A stretch of 64,000 bases of DNA from Anoplopoma fimbria (Eukaryota > Chordata > Actinopteri > Perciformes > Anoplopomatidae), in contig NC_072456.1 in assembly GCF_027596085.1 (NCBI RefSeq), positions 17,888,718 to 17,952,717 on the forward strand, written 5' to 3'. A program made the translations under genes and the position numbers. A model generated the notes under the pieces. It had not been told where the DNA came from. It ran no database searches and saw only the letters and a program-made list of their open reading frames with translations. Shown here one piece after another: positions 36,934-49,671 of the stretch. The number at the start of each line of letters is the position of its first letter. Positions within the stretch are counted from its first letter, which is position 1.

Positions 36934-37060
36934 AGGGATCCATTGATACCAGTATCGGGTATCAGGTCCGATACTGTGCTCCTGTACTCATACTTGTACT
37001 TGTAAAACTACTCCTATACAAACGCACCGAATACCACTATTGCAACGTAACATTAACCTG
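36934..37060 (+). mobile_element. hAT-like transposon end fragment
   Basis: 'agggatccattgatacc' followed by 'agtatcgggtatcaggtcc' resembles the terminal region of fish hAT elements with repeated GGTATCGG units. Only one end is recognisable; it may belong to the same family as the fragments near 303 and 5070. Confidence 0.4.
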
Positions 37061-38110
37061 TTGTTAGTTGAGCCTTTTAAGCCGCCCTGCAATGATAACC
37101 AGATGCACAGATCCGTCTGCCACTCACAGCCCCTCATCGTTTTTAGCTTGTCCGGTAATTGCCTGGGCCACATTCCATAACGGTAAAAACTGATTACATA
37201 AGAGGTCAAATTGATTTGGCCAGCCTATTGTCATCCTTTTCCCCCTTGGCTTTATGGCAGACACCGTCAGCCTCAGACATTAATTCACATTTCACATTTT
37301 ACCCATAGCCAGAAGACAGATTATATTGTACGCTATTAATCATTTTATGACACACAGATGTAGCAGAATTATAGTTGACGCATGAGACTACACATTTCAT
37401 CTCAGAAAAGAGCTCATCCTCTTGCAATTCATTTGGCTGACCAGCGAGAGAGAGACAAAACTGCTGTTCATCACTCTCAGTTCCTACGTTTTGTAGACTC
37501 AGAGATGCTGCCTGTTCAGACTGCACATGAAGCCCACTGGAAACCTTTTAGCTGGATCTTATTAGGGCTTTTCACATTTCCACTTGCTAGAGAAATGAAT
37601 TGGGCATTTCTTCCACTGATTTCCTCAGCTGATCATGTCACGAAATGCATTTGCCTTGCCTGGAGGGAGTTCCCTTGAAAACCCTAATGCTCCTAATAAA
37701 GTCCCAAAAGCCACCTGCGCCCACTCTCCAGCTTAGTCTCACTCAGTATAAATGAAAAACATCCTTTGCCAAGACGACACCAGCAGCAGGCAGCATTCAC
37801 ATGGCAAGAGATGATTCAGAAAAGCTCTCAACATTTGTTTTTAGTTGTTTTTCTGAATGGCAATTTGAAAAGGGATGAATGGTCCATCTGTACCATATGT
37901 GCAGGTGTTTTGGGAGCCAACAGTGTCTAGGATGGCTTTCACCCGGCACACAGTCAGTTTTTATTGGCTTACAGTCTTGGCTCGCCTGCTGTGTTGTTTT
38001 GTGTCAACTTTTGCTAAACCGGATCTTTTCTTTCTAGGAATGATTATAGGTTTATTTAGCAGTCCACTGCCGTAAGAAGTAATCGAGGAGCTGATAGCCT
38101 TTATTTACTC

Positions 38111-38130
38111 TTTTTTTTTTTTTTTTTTTT
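38111..38130 (+). repeat. poly-T run, 20 nt
   Basis: Twenty consecutive T. On the minus strand (the pex5l sense) it is poly-A and might be the tail of an old retroposed copy, but no body was recognised. Confidence 0.9.
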
Positions 38131-38348
38131 ACTTTGTTGTCCCGACGAACACAGCTGTTTGTAACCTTCACAATAAGATAATTATTTGCTCAAAATAAGA
38201 ACAATGCAGGTTTTTTTATTCCAAGTGTGAGGCTGCCAAATACATGTTCAAGTAAGAATTAATAGTTTTATTTAACAACAACATCCGATTTCTGTGTCCG
38301 AGCTTAAAGAAACTGTAATACATTTTCATTAAATAGTTTCCTTTCCTT

Positions 38349-38396
38349 GTTGTTGATTAACCAAATCGTTAATCAACAACTGATTAACGATTTGGT
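38349..38396. repeat. overlapping inverted repeats (12 bp and 16 bp)
   Basis: ACCAAATCGTTAATCA (38360-38375) is the exact reverse complement of 38381-38396 (5-nt spacer). GTTGTTGATTAA (38349-38360) is the exact reverse complement of 38369-38380. The two stems share bases and are mutually exclusive, so the block reads as a short segment copied back and forth. Confidence 0.92.
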
Positions 38397-41237
38397 CACT
38401 GTGGGCCTGTTCTGGAAGATACAATAAAAAATGTTTTATCTACAGCAGATGAGATTGACGGCAGCATTATGCAAACAGTTTAATCAAATGATTAGGTGCT
38501 GTTGGTGGCATAGTACATAAATGTTGCTCTTTATCTCAAGGCTCAGAAAATGTATTTACAATCTCCCAGCACCACAGCGTGTTTATCACTCCAATCTAAT
38601 ACATTTACTGGAAAGTTACGCAGGCGTTTTCATAGGTAGGACTGAAAAGCTTTATGAATTTAAAAAGATTCAGTGGTAGTGAGTCTGGAGAGAGTTTGTT
38701 CCACATGGAATGAGTTGTATTTATTCTGGGGAAAAGCATCTTGGAAATGTTTTTTCTTGAAGAATTGAAACTTTGCTTTCACGCTGAACCAGTGACTTTG
38801 CTTCCTGTCTGAGTAACGGATTTCAAAGACAACTGAAAATTACTAAACTTAGCTAAAGAGCTTGATGGCCTGTTTTGTCCATTCAGATCACTGTTTTAAA
38901 AATGCAGAAAGAATATTTTGGACATTTGCTGTCCAACAGGCTTTGGGTTTTCTACTATTTGGACCAAGTACGGATGAACTTCAAAACCCAGAACATTGTT
39001 TTGTAGAGTAAAGCCCTTGTTAGACACTGATGCAAAACATTGCTGGCTTTTCTAATGTCTAATTTCTAGATGTCACTAACCCAGGCCTCATGACCTGGTT
39101 TTGAAAAGGGTCTAGTGTCCGCTTTACATCAAAGACTACCTGCATTTAATGTTTCCAGTGTGAGATTGTTTCAGACCAACTACTCAGAATCAGAGCACCT
39201 TTCTGTTGATCCGTTTTATGGTGTTTAACTGGTGACATTTAAGTCCTGCATTATCTACCAGGAGATACTTTTTATTTCAGAGCCAGAAGTCTAAAATAGC
39301 CACCTATATAAATAACTTGTAGACAGGAGGAAAAAAGCTGTATAAAAAGACACATCTGGCAGAGAATAAATATGTGTTTATCTAATCTCACTCATGCAAT
39401 ATTAATATTCAGTTATGAATGTTGAATAACATCAATTCCCCAATGTATTACACAGAATGGTCAGAACCTGGAGCACAATCTGCTCTCCGGGTTTTACCCA
39501 TGCTACAGAGTCAGCTGGCTGTGTTAATGCAGTGTAGTTTTTGATGTGTCTCTCAGCGCTCCTGGCGGACCTCTAGCCTCTCACCTCTTGCATGATTCGC
39601 TCCTGGCTTCAGAGAAATGCCTCAAACAATAGCTGGGATGCCTCTCTGTAGTTGGAATAGTAATCACTGTGAAGGACCAGCACATACTCTACAAGCCATA
39701 GAGAGGAAAATATGTGGCACGTTCCTGTTTACATCAAGGCCACATACAACAAAAAATAATGAGCAAACCACAGCGTCATAGCTGGGACTCATACTCATTA
39801 CTCATACTGTTAAAATTGGACATACCTTTGAACAAAATATAGTTGTTTATACTCTGTTTGCATACAGCAGGGGTCCCAGCCTCAAGAATGAGGAAGTCAA
39901 ATATTTGGGGTTGCAAGATGATTAGCAAGGTAAGATATCCAAAAGACAATTCTGATAGAAAAATGTATGTACATTTTTTCCAGATTTAAATGATTGGATA
40001 AAATGGTGTTTCAGGCCTTTTTAAAAATCACTCAAACTGGTTACAACTGGTACACAAATGCAACCAATGCAAGTGTTTGCCAAGTAGACAGAGCTTTGTT
40101 TCAAGGGATTACAAGCTGAAAGGTCAGCCAAGACTCGTTAAGAGCTGCAATAATGGCCTCTATGTGAGCAGGCACAAAATAAAGTGCCATTTTACGCCTA
40201 AATGAGCACCAAAATTGCAGTGTGCCACCAGATCTCCTCAACTACAAGCAGGTTTGTTAGGAGCCGCAATCAGGCACCATAAAAAGCGTTGTATTAGCAT
40301 TTTTACTGACACGGACCACATGCACACAAAAACACACACATACACACACTCTCATATAAACTGTGGGACTCACTCTGGTACTGGGGCTCAGGGTGTTATA
40401 GGATACTGAACACTTCAGTTATTAAAGCTAATAACTGGTCTCCAGTTAACTTTAATAATGCTAATACTCCTGATAAGCTAGGCTAACACCTATAAATGTT
40501 ACCCTGGGTCTTTATTGTTATTGCAGCCATTGATGGCTTTTATCAACTTTATGGGGAATGCTTCTATTAATGAATGTGGTTTGTGGCAGTACACCTAATA
40601 CGTCACTGAAAACTGCATCTTAATGCAGTCCTTGATTCTTTTTGTAAGCTTTTTGTAAGCAGTCTGTTTATAAGGACTTGAGAAATGTGACATTAAGACA
40701 TTGCAAGCCAAATAAACATGTCCAAGCACTAAACATGATCTAACTCTCCAAGCCTAAATTAGTCTAAAGGCACATTCAGGATCAAAGACATGTTTTGGTA
40801 GGTGAAGCAATGTTGTTTTGTGCTTGCGGCCAAATTAGCTTATTTAATTGCAATTATTCCAATGTGAACATGATTATAACCCTGAAAAACTGCATGGTGG
40901 ATTTATTTCTCATCTCTAATCAGTTTTCTGATTCCTTGGTTACCTTATTTTATCCAGAACAAAAGGGCAATTCAGGCTACAGAACTAATTAGAGGTGTCG
41001 AAAGCTGAAGCAAAGTTATCTGTTTTTTAATTGTCTCTTGTGTGCATACAATGTCATCTAATTCCACATAATGTAGCGTAGAAACATGTTTATCACAGTG
41101 TCAGAGGGCAGTCAAATTTAGGTAATTATTCTCACTAGGATTGTTTTCCAGAAATAATCAAACAAGTTAGAAATGGAAATTTACGCTGACAACAGCAGAC
41201 TCAAAATCCTAAATTAGTTGCCTTATTTCTGATTGGG

Positions 41238-41344
41238 TTAAAGGAATGGTGACATTTTGCGAAATAAAATGATTTTTAAACAAGAAGATTGATAGTGGTA
41301 TCCATCTTCTCATTTACCTTTTAGCAAGAGAGTGAGGAAGCATT
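41238..41344 (+). mobile_element. fragment of the long-inverted-repeat transposon family
   Basis: 'ttaaaggaatggtgacattt' and 'gcaagagagtgagg' resemble the ends of the element at 6850-7896. The order is partly scrambled and no opposite end was found. Confidence 0.4.
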
Positions 41345-44300
41345 TTTTTCCCAAAAGGCCAAACTTTTCCTTAAAGCTTTGATTCAAATAATAGATTTAG
41401 AAATGTAATTTACATGCATGAAATGTATTTGACCAAAAGCCGTCCAATCACTTCTATATCCTCTTTGTTTTCAACTCCTCGATCCCTTTAAAGGGAATCA
41501 GCTTATTTTGTTTGAACAGATTTTCACCCACAGATTGCTTGGACAGCAGCGCTCAGCTGGTGATCTGTGTAAAAGTGTTTGCCTGTCAGTAATGTCTCCT
41601 ATGCTACTGTGACAGACAAATCTGTATGGATTTAAGCTTTAGTGGCGGTTTAAATCCCTCAGTCAACATAAGCAGTTTCAGATGATTTGCTGAAAGCCAC
41701 CCTGTGGCTGCATTTTGGCACTTACATCTTTTAACTACAGCTGTCAATTAAACCAAAGACAAATACTTTTTATAGTTGGCTTTAGCTGTTCAGGTTTCAC
41801 ATAGGGGATACTGGTCTTGTAGAATGAGGACAAAACCAGAATTGATGAGACAGACAAAAGGAAATACTGAATAACTTCAACCCACAGCTGGTTGACCTTC
41901 CTGTTATGATTACCGGCTGCTATTGATTTGTATTGAGCTAATGAAACTTTAATCATATATTCTTGTTTTGATTAAACCCAATATCGATGGTGCTACATGC
42001 TCTCTGCATCTCACTGATTCTGTACATTATGTTGACTCTGTACCATGAACTCAGAATAGTTCACTTGTTAACAATGATTAAATTAAGGAATCAGAAAAAC
42101 GTATTTGATTGTGGTCTAGTTTTAAAATCATTAAAACTATAATATTTTTATTAGACTAAGGAGGGGTGTTACTTTTCGATCCAAGTTATGTCTTTTGAGT
42201 TCCAGCTTTTGTCCTCAAATCTTCAAACGAACACTTAGGATATTGTTTTAATACTTTTCAACCTTGCTCTGGGGTGAATGTCAGAAGGATGCACACTCTC
42301 ACACTTAATAGAGCCCATACGACCAAAACTAAAAAACTAAAATCCACAGACAAGCTATAGTTGTGAAATGTTGGAAAAAAGATACCTTTAACTACAGCAA
42401 CAACTTTTTATAACTTAAGGCGGATACGACAATATTTATCATATATGCAGTCCCCAATTTATTAACCATTTTCATCAACAAACAAGATCTAGAAAACTGT
42501 CCACTATTAGATTCACATACACAGAAATAAATATTGCATCAGTTCCCTGCTAACCTAATTTCAGCACAGCAAAACTGAATATATAACATTATGAAGAGGA
42601 TGTTTCATGGCAGAGCTTTCACAGAAATGAAGTGAAAGGACTGTAATGCCTTATAATGGGGATATATGGTGGAAAACAGTCCCTGAGGTGTTTACAGGCC
42701 GCTCCCAAGGACAGCTGAGCAAATACGGCTTAAATAGAAATCAGTGCAAAGGCATCAGACCGTCTAGTGTGTGCCAGACTATTATAGCCCAAAAACCCAC
42801 GTACCTACCTCTGAGTTCACACCATTAAGATCACCTTCCTGAGCTACTGTTCGCTATAGCTGAGCTGCCAATGCAGGGATTGGCAGGACGTGTAAGACTG
42901 TTTTAACACTGACGACCAGGAAAAGGGCCATGGTCAATATATGGATATAATATGTAGTGGAAAGTTTTACAAATTTATCTTCAAAATTGTATTTAATTGG
43001 ACAACATTTCCATCACAATTGTTTCTTCATCAGGCTTAAGGTTTAAATTGGTAACCACACCCAAATGCTTTATATACCAAACAGGGTGTTAAGCTTTATG
43101 ATGGCAGGTGTGGTTAACCACTCAACTTGCCTAGAGTGGGTAACATCTGAAAACAAATTACAATTCAAGAAGTACACAGTACAACGAAACTGCAACATTT
43201 AATCAATACCAAAAAGAGCCAATAATAAGAGGCAAATTCTTGTGCCAGTGTTACAGCAGAACAATAACAAAAAACAATTTAAACATATATGAACAATAGA
43301 ATAACAATGATTAAGTGTAAAAGGCGTAATACTGACACAAGTACAAAATAGATTAGAATAGCAATAAGTGTAAGGTAAGGAAAAGTAGTAAAAAAGGATT
43401 AAATACAAGCGTAAAACGTGTATAAGAAGTAATCAGTGCCTAATAGGGACTTATATTGATTTGAGAGTGATATTGTTTAATTGCACATAGAATAATGGAA
43501 GTAATATTGCACATGTTGAAATGTTATATTTCACACAATGTCTTAATTATTGTTATCAGTGACCAATGATTCAGCTATCCTTCTTGCATTTATAGATCAA
43601 GTATATAAAAATATCCCAACTACTTGTAAGTTGCATGAGAGGAAATATTCAAATGTTGTTTTTTTTACTCATATACACAATATTTACTCTGTCATACATG
43701 TATGTTATCATGTAGAGAGCTAAAAGATGAACAATAAGCTATACCCAAAATTTCAAAATATATATATTTTCTAATTAAATAACTAATGACTAATGATCTA
43801 AATAAAGATCCCTTATCTGTATTGCTTATCCTGAAGAACATTGTGGAATACCACAAATGATTGGTCTCCAGTCTATCACAGAGCTAACATTAACAAGCTT
43901 AATGGTTTCCAGTTCAGCCAAATAAGCTAAGTTGCATATGTGAAGATATGCAATTTAGGAAAACATGTTTCTAATCATAAAAATATACAGTTCTAAGTTG
44001 ATATTCAGCAATGATTGGTGTACATTTGCTGTTTGTACCCAACTGTCACGGCCTGTAACAGTGGGAGACTATGAAGATGCAATTGCAGCCACGTAGTCGG
44101 GACATATCCAGGGGATGAGAGCCTGAACTCAACTCAGCACTTGCCTACAAATATTTTCATCTCTTACAAAGAAGTTACTTGAGGGAACTCTTGGAACAGA
44201 TGATACTAGAGGATGTAAGGCTTTAGCACACAGAGGATGATGTAGCTGTGAGCTTGTGCATGCTGTTGTTACTGTACATGGTTGCCAGTTTGAACCTCAG

Positions 44301-45725
44301 GCCATCAGAAAATATAATGGATGTGGAAACATCCTCACATACTTCAACATTGTTAAAAAGAAAGAAAGAAAACGTCTTCTGAAAGTGTGGAACATCTGTT
44401 ATTTTCTTTTTTAGAAAAATGTGATGACTATCTTGATGGCTAATTACTACTCAAACTACTTCATATATGTTTGTACTTAGTTACAAAAGAGAAGAAATGG
44501 TTGTCTTTGTTTTTTAGAATAAAAAATAATCTCTCCATCAATCACTTTTCAATATGAATCCCCCTATATTGATTTTTCTTCATCAATCATATTATTATAG
44601 CATCAAAGGCAAATATGAGATTCAAATTGAATTGAAATTGAATTTAATGATGTGTAGGGTTCAACATTTTAATCCCATATTGCAGATTTTTGAGCTCACA
44701 TTTGTCACATTGTCATATACTCTGTATGAAGAGCAACTCAGGCAAATAAGATTCACAAGAGTGATATGGTTGAAACTATTAATTATGGCAGCCTATAATT
44801 ATTATATTGGCAGCAATATTCCAATGTGTTTTTGATATTGATACTTAATACAATATGAGGATGACAATGCAATTGTATTAGAAATAACTGCAGCTTTCTT
44901 GAAATCATGTACTAGGACAATACAGCTATATAAAACAATAACAAGTCAAAAATAATTTCAATACAATATGATTCCACTGCCACCATTGATAGACAATGAT
45001 GGACTCAACCAATCAATGGGGTTGTTCAGAAAATGGCGACATGCCAGCACTCAATCGACATCTGCACATCTAAAAAATGTATCACTTGTAAAGCCGGATA
45101 TGCAATGATGCATGGACCTTGAGCATTATTTTAAATTGATATATTGTATAAGAAAAGCATATGTCAATAGTATTGTTGATGTTGAAAGTTCATTCTTGAC
45201 TTTGGAAAATGACTTGCTGCTTCCCGGAGAGTCAAATAGTTTTCATCAGCATATTAAGTTTGCCTAACTCGACTTTTAAAGCCATCATGAGCAAGAAGAC
45301 TCAAGTCAAAAGCAACAGAATAAGTGGTGTTTGGCTCAGCCCAAAAACACATGATAAACTGTAAATTCTACTTGTATAAAATTTACTTTAAGAAGTGATT
45401 AAAAAAAAGACACTGTTCTCCTGTTTGGGGGATAACATTTCAAAGGAACCGTTGTACAAGATATTACTGTTGGTCAAAGGTCAGGGGTCATGACTGAAAC
45501 AGGGGTGCATATAAAACAAAATATCCGGCTGATTAACCATAACATGATACTAACCCCTCCAGCCTGGATGGGAGCGATGTGTACGTAATCTCTGTGGATA
45601 CAGTAGGCTTGTGTTGAAACATGAACCGCAGGCTGCTGCTCATGAAACATTAACACTGGATCACAGAGCATGTAAAAAGCATGTCAATTTCATACACGAA
45701 CCCGTCTCTAGAGGCAACACTAGAG

Positions 45726-46074
45726 CAGTGGTTCTCAAATGGGGGTACGTGTACCCCTGGGGGTACATGAAGGCACTCCAGGGGGTACGTGAGATTTTTA
45801 AAAAATATATTTAAAATTAGCATTCATTCAAAAATCCTTTAAAAATAGTTATTTAATAAATATCCAATGAAATATAAGTGTAAGTTCATAACCTGAATTC
45901 AATGCAACAATGCAATCGTCAGTGTTGACAGTTTAATAAATCAGACACTGATGGCAGAGCGCTGTGTATTACATCTTTTTTTCAACCAAAAATGCTTTGC
46001 GCTGGTTAGGGGGTACTTGGCTGAAAAAGTATTTCACAGGGGGTACTTCACTGAAAAAAGGTTGAGAACCACTG
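45726..46074. mobile_element. hAT-type MITE, 349 bp
   Basis: Terminal inverted repeats are CAGTGGTTCTCAA (45726-45738) and TTGAGAACCACTG (46062-46074). They are flanked by CACTAGAG (45718-45725) and CTCTAGAG (46075-46082), an 8-bp target duplication with one mismatch, as expected of hAT elements. Subterminal GGGGGTAC units occur in both halves. No transposase is encoded. The CAGTGGTTCTCAA end is a classic Charlie-like hAT terminus. Confidence 0.9.
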
Positions 46075-49000
46075 CTCTAGAGGATGTATTTTTTACTCAT
46101 TAAAATGCATGCACACAATGGACACTGTATCCATTTTGCTGAAAGTGCTCTAGTTGACCGGTGGGAGAAACGGCTCAGGAAGTGTTGCCATTGGTGTTAA
46201 ATGTAGTTTTTCTTTACAGCTTTGGGACAATCCCACTTGGAGTACTCACATGAGATGTTTTTTGGCAGTTGAATATTTCATTAACGCGAATCCGATTTGG
46301 CAAGAAAAACACAAGGATTTTGCTGAGGCTTCTAGTGTGCTTGGATGAGCACTCTGAGTAGTGGATAATGCGTTCCCGTTTCTCATTATAACTGCATATA
46401 TTAAAATGTTTTAATATTGTAGAACTTGGGCTACTATTATAGAGCACATACACAAATTTAACACCCTGACTTGAGGTACAGTACATGTAGGCCATGTGTG
46501 TGGAAGATAATGGGATTTAAAACTAATTAAACTGTCAGTAACTTTGTATTTTGTCACTTATGATGTCTTGTTTCACAAGCAAACAATTAGAGGCTGGGAG
46601 CATTCATACTTATAATGCTAATCTCTCAAAAATAAACCACATTTTGGGAATCCATACACGTTGTGCAGTGCTTGAGTTGCATCTCTGTTCCCTTTCATCT
46701 TACTAATTGTGCTGGTGTCATGTTATTTTGCCTTCAGATTTTGTGTTTACACCCTCTCAGATGCACTCGGCTGTGTTTACTATTCTCTCAACATGCTCTT
46801 CTTCTTCTTTCCCCGTTAAAGCTGTATTCTCTAGAGATGACTCCACTATCAGGTACCACGGCACCAATTGATATGCTTTGTTTTGACTTCCCTCTTAGCA
46901 GGAGAGGATTGATTCTTGCTTTGGACTCTTTATATTTCTTCTCATGTCTGTCAACACAGGAGAGGGATTGAATTGTAAAGCTGAGTGAAGTGAAGTAAAG
47001 TCCATCCGCAGCACGCAGCACTGATCGTCCTGTTCTATTAGAACCCAATAGTGGTTCTTTATGGTCTTGTCAGCCACAAGGACAGGGAGCCAGTTTTCAT
47101 GTGAGCAGCCATGACCATATAGTCAACACACAAGCATATCAACCTGCTGTCACCTATTAATCATTAAGGCTACATGACACGTACATTCTTGAATCTGTGT
47201 TATACTATATATTTGTTATATCTGTCACCTTACCATCAGCCGCAGAAAAAAAGAGCTTGTCGTCGCCCCAGCTGTTGTTTTTTTCTTTTCTTTTCCTCAA
47301 TTTAATCATTTGGTATTCAGCAAACTGTAACACTAATATGATAATCAACATATCCCTGTTTGTAAAAAAGTAAATAAATATATCATGAATAAATAACAAA
47401 TAGAAATTCATAATAAATAATTACAAAAGACAATAAAAACAAAGGGATGATATGAGAGACATCACTAACAAAAGTTATGGTTACAAACTCACATTTTAAA
47501 CCGATTTGACAGGAGATACATCCATTCACGAATAGTTAACCATGTTTTGGATCAAAGAATGCCATACTGTACGTTAAGAATCTCTCTATAGAACCATGAT
47601 TAGCAATTTTCAAGTTCAAGAACCTCAAGGTTTCCCTGATGGAGTGTTTATATATTTGGGGCTACAATGCTTTTACAACCAATGACTGTCCAAAGTATTA
47701 TATCAACAGATTGCTGTTTAGGCATTAAGGGGAAAGATTAGTTTCCTTACGAGCCCAGTCCCTTGCCAGCTAATATCTAAAAAGAAGTATATGTCAAGAT
47801 ATGTCAAATTTATTAAAAGGAAGCAAATATATTGTCTATTTGAAAGTCCTTAACTGTGTTCATTCCCTTACTTTGCCGCAATAAAATGGTTTTATCCTTA
47901 AAAGAGGGTGGAAATTGGTGGTTTAATGCGATTGGAGCACAGAACCTCTGACCCTCTGCCAGCTGAATTGTAATGCAGACAAGGATGTCTCTGCTATTCT
48001 ATTAATTCTTCATCTTTTCCTGCTACCAAGAGCAATTTTGAACTGCAAATTAAACATTAGAGACATCTTCCATGTATGGAGTTCTTCTCCGTTAGATTGA
48101 CAAGTTCATCAATTTAGACCCGAGAGAACTTTTCAACTGAGCTGTAATGTTAAGGCGTGAAACAAGAAGAATATCATGCCAGACAAGACGTGTGTTATCC
48201 AACTTAACACATTCTAAACCGCTTGTAACAACAAAAGATCACATTTCAAATAGTCTTAGCCCTCTGATTAACCTCAGATCAGTCCTTAAAGGATGCCACT
48301 TCCATGCTCTCGTGACTCAAACAGCTGTACAACATGATACTGTAGCTGTGCATGTTGGCTGTTTGTTCTTTACAAAAAAAAGCTGATTCATCCGCTGGTC
48401 TTTTCCTGCTGCCATCTGGATCCTTCACTCTGATGCCCTACAACCTGACCTTACTCTGCTACTATACTGCTGCAGCCTCATGTTTTGTGCATTCGGTCAC
48501 CAATGTGCTCATGGTTATGGTCAAGGCCAAAGACAACCTCATTGCTTCATCCGTAACACCCAGGAGAAAGGGAAGGAAAGAAGGTCAAATACTATACCTT
48601 GTAAATTCATTGGGCTTTTTTTTACCTGAACCCTGAGCAAATTTGGCTGTTTAATCTGTTGAAATATTTTTTGTGTGAATTCCGCTACTGTTCCCTGCAG
48701 ACTTTAGACGGTAGACCTTGACGTCGACCACAACTTGACCTCCGGAAACAAAATTATTTTTGATTTGGGAAAAATGGAGACACCAGTATAAGACAAAACA
48801 AAATGTTTGTGGCCAGCAGTGGAACAAAAGTTTAATTCCACACGAACCACAGCATTAAAAAAGTAATCAATGACATGGGGAGAGGTATAGTAAATGTGGA
48901 AATTTCAGTACCTCAGACAGAAGAAATACAAAGGGATTCATTTACAGTAATGGATTGGCCAAGTGGTGGAGGGAGAACAAATGAAGACTAGAAAATGTTC

Positions 49001-49611
49001 ACCCTGTGTATGTTTTTGTAACTACCATGTGTTTAGCCAGTGTGCAACCTATTCTTAACGGGGCGTGAGTTAGCACCGTGAAAAACTGCCAAAGTACCAC
49101 AACAAATAAGATCAAAGGAGCTTCATTTTTCCTCTACATAATGGCAAGACTAATTGAAAGGGGGCGCTGGCTTATACAGTGTTATTATATTATTATAGTT
49201 TATTGTTATTTTCCCAGAAGCCCATATGACCTGGCAGCAATGTTTGACATAACTGTCTCTATTTCAGCAAATAACAGTGAGTCAGTTCTCTCCTTAATCA
49301 TTCTTTGTACAGTAGATACAGTCCAGAGCTCAGAAGCACATGAGCCATCTGTGAGCTGCTGAAGGAAGCAGAGAATACCAGCAACTCATCAATTCCTCAT
49401 GTGACTTTGCTCCTCAGTGAACTCTGTCGGCTAACACTGATGAGTGTTGGCTTGTTTCATATTAAACATCACACTTGCCCTGAACACCTCAAAGAATAGG
49501 TATCTTGTTTTCATGTGTTTTATTATTTGGTGGTAATCAATATTTTACATGTGTTTTTCTTTTAGGGCCAGAGGTTTTTTGTGAGTGGATAATTGGATCA
49601 AGGGAACTTCC

Positions 49612-49671
49612 TGTAAGTCGCTTTGGATAAAAGCGTCTGCTAAATGACTGTAATGTAATGTAATGTAATGT
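49612..49671 (+). mobile_element. L2/Maui-like retroposon 3' tail, copy 1
   Basis: GTAAGTCGCTTTGGATAAAA, then GCGTCTGCTAAATGACTG, then (TAATG)n. The 'cgctttggataaaagcg' part is a small stem-loop that serves as the 3' recognition hairpin of L2-clade LINEs and their SINEs. Only the tail is recognisable. Confidence 0.7.

Noticed and set aside
39585..39660. Possible short first coding exon (minus strand, 'ATGCAAGAG|gtgaga')
   Set aside because: Good donor and an upstream in-frame stop, but only three codons and no similarity to known PEX5L starts.
44044..44110. 'tgtcacggcctgtaacag' resembling an LTR start
   Set aside because: No matching end, TATA or poly(A) signal at a suitable distance.
46895..47077. 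60-codon minus-strand frame starting MADKTIKNHYW
   Set aside because: No family recognised; probably chance or old repeat.
48352..48636. 94-codon plus-strand frame with hydrophobic stretch (VHSVTNVLMVMV)
   Set aside because: No recognised family, promoter or splice context; length within random expectation.
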